DNA of 12,123 nt, taken from the NCBI GenBank assembly GCA_021780285.1, contig JAJXZA010000228.1, positions 1 to 12,123 of the forward strand, read 5' to 3'. Source of the DNA: Planctomycetota bacterium. Lineage in GTDB: Bacteria; Planctomycetota; Phycisphaerae; WQYP01. The position numbers were made by a program, and so were the translations under genes. Below the pieces are notes generated by a model, which searched no databases, was not told the DNA's origin, and saw only the letters and a list, made by a program, of their open reading frames with translations. Positions 5,756-12,123 of this stretch are shown piece by piece. The first letter of the stretch is position 1. The number at the start of each line of letters is the position of its first letter.

Positions 5756-8377
5756 TTACTCCACCAACTCGCCCTCCACCACCGGGGCGGTTGACTTAAA
5801 TGTAAAGCGATCGTGGCGGTCTACGCCGATTTCCAAACCGCTGCCCGGCGGCAGCTTGTCGTCGAGCAGCAACTGCGCCAGCGGGTTTTCAATCTGCTGC
5901 TGAATGACCCGTTTGAGCGGCCGGGCGCCAAAGGTTACATCGTAGCCTTGCTGCGCCAAAGCGTCGCGGGCTTTTTCGCTCATCACCAGCGAATGCCCGC
6001 GGGCCGCAAGCCGCTGCTCCAACTGCCGCAGTTGTATGTCTACAATGCGGCCGATGTGCTCCTTCTTAAGCGTATGGAAGACCACAATTTCGTCCACGCG
6101 GTTAAGAAACTCCGGCCGAAAGTTCTGCTTGAGTATGTCGCGAACGCCCGCTTCAATTTCCCAGTCAGAGCCTTCCTTGGCGGCAAGTTCCTGAATAATC
6201 TGCGAGCCGAGGTTGCTGGTCATCACGATCAGCGTATTTTTGAAATCTACGGTGCGGCCCTGACCATCGGTAAGTCGGCCGTCATCGAGCACCTGCAGCA
6301 GCACGTTGAACACATCGCGATGCGCTTTCTCTATTTCGTCAAACAATATAACGCTGTAGGGCCGCCGGCGAACCGCTTCGGTCAGTACGCCGCCCTCTTC
6401 ATAGCCCACATAGCCGGGAGGCGCGCCGATAAGCCGCGCCACGCTATGCTGCTCCATAAACTCCGACATATCTATGCGAATAAGCGCTTCTTCGGTATCA
6501 AATAAAAACTCGGCCAGTGCCTTGCACAGCTCGGTTTTTCCCACCCCTGTAGGCCCCAAAAACATGAAACTGCCGATGGGCCGCCGCGGGTCGCCGAGGC
6601 CGGAGCGGCTCCGGCGCACCGCATTGCTCACGGCCTTGACCGCTTCATCCTGACCGACGACTCTTTTTTCTAAGAACGATTCCATCCGCCGCAGCCGCTC
6701 ACGGTCGCCCTCAAGCATTTTGCTTACCGGAATGCCCGTCCATTTGCCGACAACCTCGGCGATTTCTTCGGGCGTGACTTCTTCACGCACCATGGATTGG
6801 CCCGTTTTTAAAATGGCATCCAACTCCCCCTGGCGGCGTTTGAGTTCGTCTTCAAGCTGGCGCAGCTCGCCATAGCGCAACCGGGCGGCTTCCTCCAGAC
6901 GGCCTTTGCGCTGGGCTTCTTCCAATTGGGTGTGCGCCTGCTCAATTTTTTCGCGCAGAGCCTTCACGGCCTTGAGCGCACCGGATTCGTGCTCCCACTT
7001 GGCGGTCAGTGCGGCATTCAATTCTGATAGCTCAGCCAATTCTTTTTGCACCTTTTCAAGCTGGCGGGCGGAGGCTTCATCTTTTTCTTTCTTAAGCGCT
7101 TCGCGCTCCACCTCAAGCTGCATCATGCGGCGGCGGGTGTCGTCAAGCTCGGCCGGCATCGAATCATTTTCAATACGCAGCCGACTGGCTGCTTCATCCA
7201 CAAGGTCAATGGCCTTGTCAGGCAGAAAGCGATCGGCAATGTACCGCTGGCTCAGCGTTGCCGCTGCCACAAGGGCGGAATCCTGTATACGCACGCCATG
7301 GTGTGTTTCGTACTTAGCCTTCAGACCGCGCAAAATGGCGATGGTGTCTTCAACCGATGGCTGCGCCACCATCACCGGCTGAAAGCGGCGTTCAAGCGCC
7401 GGGTCTTTTTCAATATATTTGCGGTATTCGTCGAGAGTGGTTGCGCCGATGCAGCGAAGTTCGCCGCGTGCCAGCGCCGGCTTGAGCAAATTGCCCGCGT
7501 CCATCGAGCCTTCCGCCCGGCCGGCGCCCACCACGTTGTGCAGTTCATCAATAAACAGGATAACACCGCCGGCGGCCTGCTCCACTTCTTTAAGCACGGC
7601 TTTGAGGCGGTCTTCAAATTCGCCGCGGAACTTGGCCCCCGCGACCAGCGCGCCCATGTCCAGCGCAATGAGTCGTTTGTTTTTAAGCCCCTCCGGAACG
7701 TCGCCCGAAAGAATCCGCTGCGCCATGCCCTCTACAATGGCGGTTTTACCTACGCCCGGTTCGCCAATAAGCACGGGGTTATTTTTGGTGCGGCGGCTTA
7801 GCACCTGCATGCAACGACGAATTTCTTCATCGCGGCCGATCACAGGGTCCAATTTGCCCCGGCGGGCGGTTTCAACGAGGTCGCGGCCATAGCGCTGCAG
7901 CGCCTGGTATTTGCCTTCAGGGTTGTCGTCGGTAATACGGGCAGAGCCGCGAATGTCTTTGAGGCTCGCCAGAATAGCATCGCGCTTAATGCCCATGTGG
8001 CGCAGTGCATCGCGCGAAGGCCCGGCAACTTCGGTAAGGGCCAGCAGCAGATGCTCCGTTGAAATATATTCATCCTTCAGGCGGTCGGCCTCGCGCTGCG
8101 CTGCGCCGAGCACCTCGGTTAAATCGCGGGCCATACCTAGCTGTGCCTGACCCGACACCTGCGGCCAGCGAGCTAATTCACCCTCTACACTGGCAGCAAG
8201 ACGGTTGGCATCCGCGCCGACTTTGGCCAAAAGTGGCCTGATGATCCCTTCCTCATCGGCCAGTAGGGCCGCAAGCAAATGCAGTGCGGCAACTTCGCTA
8301 TGGTGCTTTTCGGCGGCCAACGACTGTGCATTGCCCAATGCCTCCTGGGCCTTGACGGTTAATTTATCTAAACGCAT
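5756..8377 (-). CDS. clpB: ATP-dependent disaggregase ClpB
   Basis: ClpB is a hexameric AAA+ chaperone that, with DnaK, threads aggregated proteins through its pore to rescue them after stress. The 873-residue product has all the parts. The N domain spans about 1-145. The first AAA+ module has Walker A GEPGVGKT (205-212), Walker B LFIDELH (274-280) and arginines R330-R331. A Glu/Lys/Arg-rich coiled-coil middle domain (about 405-525) separates ClpB from ClpA. The second module has Walker A GPTGVGKT (608-615), pore loop GYVGYE (655-660), Walker B VILFDEIEKAH (676-686), finger R760 and sensor-2 GARPLKR (817-823). The first pore loop reads KFRGEF, with Phe where Escherichia coli has Tyr. The start at 8377 (MRLDKLT) has AGGAG 4 bases upstream and matches the family; the frame's earlier ATG at 8416 does not. 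No CIRCE or sigma-32 box is seen upstream. Confidence 0.98.
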   Translation of the reverse strand: MRLDKLTVKAQEALGNAQSLAAEKHHSEVAALHLLAALLADEEGIIRPLLAKVGADANRLAASVEGELARWPQVSGQAQLGMARDLTEVLGAAQREADRLKDEYISTEHLLLALTEVAGPSRDALRHMGIKRDAILASLKDIRGSARITDDNPEGKYQALQRYGRDLVETARRGKLDPVIGRDEEIRRCMQVLSRRTKNNPVLIGEPGVGKTAIVEGMAQRILSGDVPEGLKNKRLIALDMGALVAGAKFRGEFEDRLKAVLKEVEQAAGGVILFIDELHNVVGAGRAEGSMDAGNLLKPALARGELRCIGATTLDEYRKYIEKDPALERRFQPVMVAQPSVEDTIAILRGLKAKYETHHGVRIQDSALVAAATLSQRYIADRFLPDKAIDLVDEAASRLRIENDSMPAELDDTRRRMMQLEVEREALKKEKDEASARQLEKVQKELAELSELNAALTAKWEHESGALKAVKALREKIEQAHTQLEEAQRKGRLEEAARLRYGELRQLEDELKRRQGELDAILKTGQSMVREEVTPEEIAEVVGKWTGIPVSKMLEGDRERLRRMESFLEKRVVGQDEAVKAVSNAVRRSRSGLGDPRRPIGSFMFLGPTGVGKTELCKALAEFLFDTEEALIRIDMSEFMEQHSVARLIGAPPGYVGYEEGGVLTEAVRRRPYSVILFDEIEKAHRDVFNVLLQVLDDGRLTDGQGRTVDFKNTLIVMTSNLGSQIIQELAAKEGSDWEIEAGVRDILKQNFRPEFLNRVDEIVVFHTLKKEHIGRIVDIQLRQLEQRLAARGHSLVMSEKARDALAQQGYDVTFGARPLKRVIQQQIENPLAQLLLDDKLPPGSGLEIGVDRHDRFTFKSTAPVVEGELVE

Positions 8378-8745
8378 AAAACTCCTCGCCGACCGCGCCA
8401 GCCCACTGGCAGACACCGCCTTTTAACAGCCTCCCAAACTCAATACCTATTTTACAGTTACAAAAGGCATACCAAAGCAGCGGAGGCAGGCAGCAGGCAA
8501 TTTTTCAGCGGTTTTTGCCGCTACCCAAGTCATTCGGAACCTGAAACATGGCGTCTCATGCCACTTTGGCAGCTACAATTGCCACGCAGGCAAGGCAACA
8601 TCGCTGAAACCTGTGCCGCACGGCAGTCGCGCATTCGCAGTATTGGAGCCATGCACCCACGCGGCTGCCCCGGCAACAATTGCATTGCAGCCCTGCAGGC
8701 GGCACAATGCCTTGCCCGAAGCCTTTTGGGGTTATTGGAGGCATC
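8378..8745. other. Divergent intergenic region, clpB / MBL-fold gene
   Basis: This 368-base region should hold promoters for both genes. Toward clpB, a weak pair TTGGTA (8475-8470) and TAAAAT (8454-8449) has only a 15-base spacer. Neither the CIRCE inverted repeat nor a CTTGAA/CCCCAT heat-shock promoter was found. A small hairpin AGCGG/CCGCT (8507-8522) with a T-rich loop and a GGCAGGCAGCAGGCA tract (8485-8499) are present. Short frames on both strands (8558-8761 and 8556-8807) lack ribosome sites and known motifs. No riboswitch was recognised. Confidence 0.5.
8680..8708 (+). promoter_or_regulatory. Possible promoter of the MBL-fold gene
   Basis: TTGCAT (8680-8685) and CACAAT (8703-8708) are 17 bases apart and match consensus at 3/6 and 4/6. 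The start would be near 8715, about 30 bases before the gene. This is weak and rests on spacing and location. Confidence 0.25.
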
Positions 8746-9417
8746 ATGGATGTTGTTGTAGTCAGTATTGGTACGCTATCTAAAAATCCATTCTGGCAGG
8801 AGCGCACCGCCGTGCGAACCAGTCATGCCACCACCACGCTCATTCATGTTGATGACGCATTTATTTTGGTAGACCCCTCGCTGCCCGCCCAAGCGCTGGA
8901 ACAGCGCCTGTTTGAACGCACCGGCCTTAAGCCGCAGGCTATTACCCACGTATTTTTAACCAATTGGCGGCCAGTTCATCGGCGGGCGCTTGCCGCGTTT
9001 ACCAACGCCGATTGGCTGATGCACGAGACGGAAATTCACGCCGCCCGCGAAGTGCTTGCCGCCGCCAACCGCATGGCCGAAGGCTCACAGGACGACATGA
9101 CGCTGCAAAGCGAGGTGCGACTGCTCGAACGCATGCAGATCGCCCCCGATAAGCTCGCCGCCGGCGTAGACCTGTTCCCTCTGCCCGGCTATACCCCCGG
9201 CCAATGCGGCCTTCTGCTGAGCCTGCCAACAAGCACTACGCTCATCGCCGGCGATGCCGTTGCCACCGCCGAACATTTTGCCGCCGGCCGGGTGCTGCCT
9301 GAATGTTTTGACGTTAAAACCGCCCAAGACTCGCTGAGCGAAGTTTACGAAATCGCCGACCAGGTGATTCCCGGCCACGATAATATTTTCAACAATCCGC
9401 GAGCGGCCGGCATTTAA
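8746..9417 (+). CDS. Metallo-beta-lactamase-fold protein with degenerate metal site
   Basis: The 223-residue product has the outline of an MBL-fold hydrolase: strands ending ILVDPSLP (40-47), THVFLTNWRPVHRR (67-80), LPGYTPGQCG, LIAGDAV and VIPGHDN. Active members carry HxHxDH after the LT of the second motif. Here the same positions read N73-W-R75-P-V77-H78, so only the last His survives. The His expected near the end of PGHTPGH is Gln. The Asp of AGDA and the His of PGHD remain. A standard two-metal centre is therefore unlikely; the protein may use one metal, another chemistry, or act as a binding protein. The start at 8746 has GGAGG 4 bases upstream; an in-frame ATG at 8680 lacks one. Substrate is unknown. 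It converges on the SH3 gene with 27 bases between stops. Confidence 0.82.
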   Translation: MDVVVVSIGTLSKNPFWQERTAVRTSHATTTLIHVDDAFILVDPSLPAQALEQRLFERTGLKPQAITHVFLTNWRPVHRRALAAFTNADWLMHETEIHAAREVLAAANRMAEGSQDDMTLQSEVRLLERMQIAPDKLAAGVDLFPLPGYTPGQCGLLLSLPTSTTLIAGDAVATAEHFAAGRVLPECFDVKTAQDSLSEVYEIADQVIPGHDNIFNNPRAAGI

Positions 9418-9429
9418 CCTGCCGGCCGC
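9403..9429 (+). terminator. 10-bp hairpin with the MBL-fold gene's stop in its loop
   Basis: GCGGCCGGCA (9403-9412) pairs perfectly with TGCCGGCCGC (9420-9429) around TTTAACC, whose TAA is the stop codon of the MBL-fold gene. The stem is very GC-rich. No T run follows at once, so it may stop transcription with Rho or act as a 3'-end barrier. Its right arm can also pair with GCGGCC at 9459-9464. Confidence 0.5.
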
Positions 9430-9436
9430 CGCACAT

Positions 9437-9458
9437 CCGCTGCGTTAATGCGCAGCGG
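9437..9458 (-). terminator. 8-bp hairpin with the SH3 gene's stop in its loop
   Basis: CCGCTGCG (9437-9444) pairs perfectly with CGCAGCGG (9451-9458) around TTAATG, which holds the SH3 gene's stop (TTA at 9445-9447, read as TAA on the minus strand). It lies 7 bases from the first hairpin. There is no T run on the minus side; on the plus side CTTGTT follows at 9465-9470. Confidence 0.45.
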
Positions 9459-11028
9459 GCGGCCCTTGTTGCACGTCGGGGCTGGGCATAAGCGTTGCGG
9501 TGGTGACTTTAATCAGCGGAACAATCGTGCCGGTCTTGCCGACAAAATCTCCCTTGACGCCGATGTATTCACCCAGCAGCTTGGATATATCTATTTGCGT
9601 GGTTTTGTCCACGTAAGCCGTCACGCGGCCCGTGGTGGGGTTTACCAACGCATACTTGCTCCGCAGCGCCGAGCTGTGTCGCAACACGCCCATGGCCACA
9701 TACGGTTCGCGGGCCATGATGTTGTTAATCTGCTGCTGCGATTGCGACCATTTTTCCTGGTAGGGCTGCACCTGCTGCTGAATGGACGGCTGCGTCTGAT
9801 TGGCTTTGTACAAAGCCTGCACCGCCATGCGGCTGTTCACCGCCGCAAGCAATTCGGTTGTGTCCTTTTTCATTGAGGCGGGCAGGCCCGGCTGCGCCAG
9901 CAGAGCTTTGGCTTGTACGGCCAGCGGGGCAAGGTTCTCGTGGCCGAGTTTTTTATCAAACTCTTTCTGCGTGGCCTGTGCCAACTGATCGTACTGAGTA
10001 AAAAGCGATGGATTAACCGCCGGAGTCAGCGAACCGGCTCCTGCGCCGGTTACAGCCACGGCCGATTGCGTCGCCGGCGCGGTTGAAGGCGCTGCACCCG
10101 GGGCCGAACCTCCGGCAACCGGAGTCGTAGAGCCGACAGCGCCGCTCGATGGCATGTTAATCACGCCGCCGCCGGCCGCGCCGGGCTGAGCGGCGGCAAA
10201 CTGCCCACCCGAAACACCCGCCGGCATAACCAGCGTGGGGCGGGCATACTGCGCATCGGCCGCAGCTTTGCTTACAAATTTCGCCAGCACATACACGCGT
10301 GTACCGGGAGGCGCTTTAATCACATAAAAACTGCTGGTAGAGCCTACAATCTGCACCTTGGCACCCGAACGCAGCATATTGACGATGGCGAAGTCGGCGT
10401 GCGGCGCCAGCACGCTGGCTGCACGCACATTAATGTAGTCGCCGGTTACCCGCCCTGCCGTACCATCGGCGTTCGGCTTTACAAACTGCCGGGCTATGTA
10501 GCAGCGCGTACCATGCGGCGCGGCAATGGCATACCAGCCCCGGCGCGTGCCAACGACGCGGACCAGATCGTGCCGGCTAAGCTGCCCAACCGGATAGTAG
10601 TTGATGCTCGGCCCGCTGCGAATGTTAACGTGGCTGGCGTTAATTTCGCCCGTAAAGGGATGCACCGATGGAAGCTGCGCCGCACCGGCATGCTTATGCG
10701 GCTTGTGGCGCCCACTGCTAGGCACAGGAATATTGATCGTATTGCTCGGTGTGCTCGGTGCCGCGGCGGTGGCCGGTCCTGTGGTTGGCGCGGCTGGAGC
10801 GCTTACCGTTGGCGGGATCGTGGGTGCAACAACTGTGGGTGGAACACCATTGCTTGGCGCGGCTGCGGGCGGCTGGGCGGGCGCTGCCGGCGACGCCGTA
10901 GCGATTGGTGCTGCATTACCCGCACCGCTGTCGGCCGCAAAGCTCGGCATAGCCAATCCGGCGCTAATCAGCAAAGCTGCAAGCGTGCCAACGTGGCGAT
11001 AACTCGTTTTTTTCAATTCTATAGGCAT
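9445..11028 (-). CDS. Secreted protein with two bacterial SH3 domains
   Basis: The 527-residue product begins with a signal peptide: basic MPIELKKTSYRH, hydrophobic core TLAALLISAGLAM, likely cut near PSFA-AD (residues 31-32). A Pro/Ala/Thr-rich linker (about 35-120) leads to two bacterial SH3-type domains. The first (about 126-185) contains HVNIRSGPS, GWYAI and CYIARQFV; the second (about 192-253) contains YINVRAAS, FYVIKAPPG and VYVLAKFV. Such domains often bind cell-wall peptides. A second Gly/Ala/Pro linker (255-340) precedes a Gln-rich helical segment (341-440) and a C-terminal strand-rich part with YVDKTTQIDISKLLGEYIGV, which looks like an OB-type fold. No catalytic motif is seen, so a scaffold or envelope-binding role is inferred. 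The start at 11028 is fixed by AGGAG 7 bases upstream and the signal peptide; the frame's earlier start at 11100 is rejected. Confidence 0.85.
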   Translation of the reverse strand: MPIELKKTSYRHVGTLAALLISAGLAMPSFAADSGAGNAAPIATASPAAPAQPPAAAPSNGVPPTVVAPTIPPTVSAPAAPTTGPATAAAPSTPSNTINIPVPSSGRHKPHKHAGAAQLPSVHPFTGEINASHVNIRSGPSINYYPVGQLSRHDLVRVVGTRRGWYAIAAPHGTRCYIARQFVKPNADGTAGRVTGDYINVRAASVLAPHADFAIVNMLRSGAKVQIVGSTSSFYVIKAPPGTRVYVLAKFVSKAAADAQYARPTLVMPAGVSGGQFAAAQPGAAGGGVINMPSSGAVGSTTPVAGGSAPGAAPSTAPATQSAVAVTGAGAGSLTPAVNPSLFTQYDQLAQATQKEFDKKLGHENLAPLAVQAKALLAQPGLPASMKKDTTELLAAVNSRMAVQALYKANQTQPSIQQQVQPYQEKWSQSQQQINNIMAREPYVAMGVLRHSSALRSKYALVNPTTGRVTAYVDKTTQIDISKLLGEYIGVKGDFVGKTGTIVPLIKVTTATLMPSPDVQQGPPAAH

Positions 11029-11334
11029 GGTCGTTCTCCTGAAGTCGCCGCGCGTCAACCGCCAACGGCATATCCGCCCGCGGCTATTACCGCCGGCCAA
11101 TGCAAGCTATCATCCACGATTTTAAGCGTCAAGAAAAGGGCAGGGCCGACTCGCCGCCGATTTGCAGGTCTTTTTGAGCGGGGTACGACATTATATCTTG
11201 CAACCCGGATGCCATGGCTCCCAATCACCGCCATGATTTGCGATGCAATAAGTGCCCCACGCGGCCTGCCGCCCAAACGCCCCAACCGTATGCAATATGG
11301 CTACGCACCGGCTCTTGGGGTATTTGCCGCCCGG
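11029..11334. other. Intergenic region upstream of the SH3 gene
   Basis: This 306-base region lies between the start of the SH3 gene and the end of the isomerase gene, both on the minus strand. Besides the promoter candidate listed separately, it contains a perfect TATAAT (minus strand, 11195-11190) without a good -35 box. That one would give a leader of about 155 bases. A second TTGACG occurs at 11058-11053. No gene, riboswitch or strong terminator for the isomerase gene was recognised. Confidence 0.45.
11104..11132 (-). promoter_or_regulatory. Candidate promoter of the SH3 gene
   Basis: On the minus strand, TTGACG (11132-11127) and TAGCTT (11109-11104) are 17 bases apart. The -35 box is identical to that of recA; the -10 is poor (3/6). 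The transcript would start near 11097, leaving about 70 bases of leader. Confidence 0.35.
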
Positions 11335-12123
11335 TCAGTCGCCAAATACCCCTCTTAAAAACCGCAGGCTTTCCTGTGCGGCGTGTGCTGGCCTATCGGG
11401 ATAGGTGTAAAGTTCCACCGTCAGCGATCGCTGATAGCCAATGCCCTCCAGCGCAGCCTTGAGCGAAAACCAGTCAATACTCCCCTGCCCGGGGATAAGG
11501 TGGTAATGCTTGCGATTGGGAATATCTTCAATGTGGCAGTTCCAAATGCGCCCACGCAAAATGGCCAGCACCTCACCAATATCTTCGCCCAATACAACAG
11601 AGTGGCCAATGTCCAGATTGGCTCCCAGAAAATCGCTGCCGATTTCGCCGATAAGCGTGCGAAGTTCCTGCGCGTATTCAATAAAAAGCATCGGCTCACA
11701 CTCTATGCCGATGCGCACGCCCAGTTTTTCGGCATCGTCGAGCAATGTACGCAGCGAATCGCGCAGCAGCGGCCAGACCTTTTCAGGCTGCATCGTAGGC
11801 AGCGCCTTGCCGCTGGTAATGCTGATGTTGCCAGCGCCGATGGCCTGGGCAAAGCGTAGGGTATTTTTAATCATACGCATTCGGTCGCGCCGCAGTTGCA
11901 GTTTGGGTGAAATCAGCGATGGCTCAAAAAACGGCTCCGGTGGAGGGTTTTTCCAATAGCCAAAAGTGCAGTTGGCATTGATGTTGCTTACATGCAGGCC
12001 AGTTTTATCAAGCAGTTTGCGAACCCTGGCGGCAACCGGTGCTGAAAACGCCTCCGGATACCAATGCGGTTTGTCGGCCAGAATTTCGACACCCGTGTAG
12101 CCGCAGCCCGCGATGGCCTTGAT
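11335..12123 (-). CDS. Sugar phosphate isomerase/epimerase (TIM barrel), 5' end missing
   Basis: The frame is open to the window edge, so the gene starts beyond 12123; 262 C-terminal residues are visible. An internal ATG at 11880 is not the start, because the 81 codons before it continue the same fold (GCGYTGVEILADKPHWYPE, then HVSNINANCTFGYW). The protein belongs to the xylose-isomerase-like / AP-endonuclease-2 TIM-barrel superfamily. Expected metal ligands are present: Glu in GIECEP, Asp and His in NLDIGHS, His in WNCHIEDI, and Glu in TVELY. Members isomerise or epimerise sugars, often with a divalent metal. The HYHLIPGQGSIDW stretch helps define a subfamily, vaguely like the isomerase of ebo clusters, but I cannot assign a substrate. 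The gene reads toward the SH3 gene across 306 bases, so a shared transcript is uncertain. Confidence 0.85.
   Translation of the reverse strand: MKAIAGCGYTGVEILADKPHWYPEAFSAPVAARVRKLLDKTGLHVSNINANCTFGYWKNPPPEPFFEPSLISPKLQLRRDRMRMIKNTLRFAQAIGAGNISITSGKALPTMQPEKVWPLLRDSLRTLLDDAEKLGVRIGIECEPMLFIEYAQELRTLIGEIGSDFLGANLDIGHSVVLGEDIGEVLAILRGRIWNCHIEDIPNRKHYHLIPGQGSIDWFSLKAALEGIGYQRSLTVELYTYPDRPAHAAQESLRFLRGVFGD

Noticed and set aside
5813..6505. Long plus-strand frame antisense to clpB (also 6906-7382 and 7046-7801)
   Set aside because: Shadows of the clpB frame without motifs or ribosome sites.
8378..8560. CIRCE or sigma-32 promoter upstream of clpB
   Set aside because: Searched by eye for TTAGCACTC/GAGTGCTAA and CTTGAA/CCCCAT; neither is present.
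10399..11358. 319-codon plus-strand frame over the SH3 gene and its upstream region
   Set aside because: Arg/Cys/Gly-rich shadow sequence; the opposite strand has a signal peptide, SH3 domains and a ribosome site.
1..12123. CRISPR arrays, tRNA or rRNA genes, insertion-sequence ends, att-like direct repeats flanking the islet
   Set aside because: No regularly spaced repeats, no tRNA T-loop pattern, no transposase frame, and no repeat pair found by eye at the edges of 3364-5649.

Overview
This 12.1 kb window is a piece of a GC-rich bacterial chromosome. It has seven probable housekeeping or structural genes and one small inserted-looking defence islet. No rRNA, tRNA, CRISPR array or insertion sequence was seen. 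The gene set suggests a Gram-negative-type envelope bacterium. The long LptA/OstA-like protein, the secreted SH3-repeat protein and the odd metallo-beta-lactamase-fold protein remind me of Planctomycetota, perhaps class Phycisphaerae. That placement is an inference from family resemblance and was not tested.

Layout, left to right. Bases 1-1716 (+) hold the 3' part of a long LptA/OstA-like envelope protein gene. A 353-base gap with no convincing gene follows. recA (2070-3215, -) has a near-consensus promoter whose spacer is a direct repeat. Next comes the accessory block: a RelE/HigB-type toxin and XRE-type antitoxin pair (4052 to 3364, -), then, divergently, a 475-residue protein with an ApeA-like N-terminal region and a C-terminal HEPN ribonuclease motif (4222-5649, +). 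clpB (5756-8377, -) resumes the housekeeping genes.

A 368-base divergent gap separates clpB from a metallo-beta-lactamase-fold gene (8746-9417, +) that has lost most of its metal ligands. This gene converges on a secreted protein with two SH3-type domains (9445-11028, -). Two GC-rich hairpins lie between them, each carrying one gene's stop codon in its loop. The window ends in the 3' part of a TIM-barrel sugar phosphate isomerase/epimerase gene (11335 to beyond 12123, -).

How the genes work together: recA (recombination and SOS) and clpB (protein disaggregation) are stress functions, but nothing shows they share regulation. The toxin-antitoxin pair and the HEPN protein sit back to back with 169 bases between their starts. 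They look like a two-part anti-phage or abortive-infection islet of about 2.3 kb lodged between conserved genes. The toxin-antitoxin operon reads toward recA with only a weak terminator between them.
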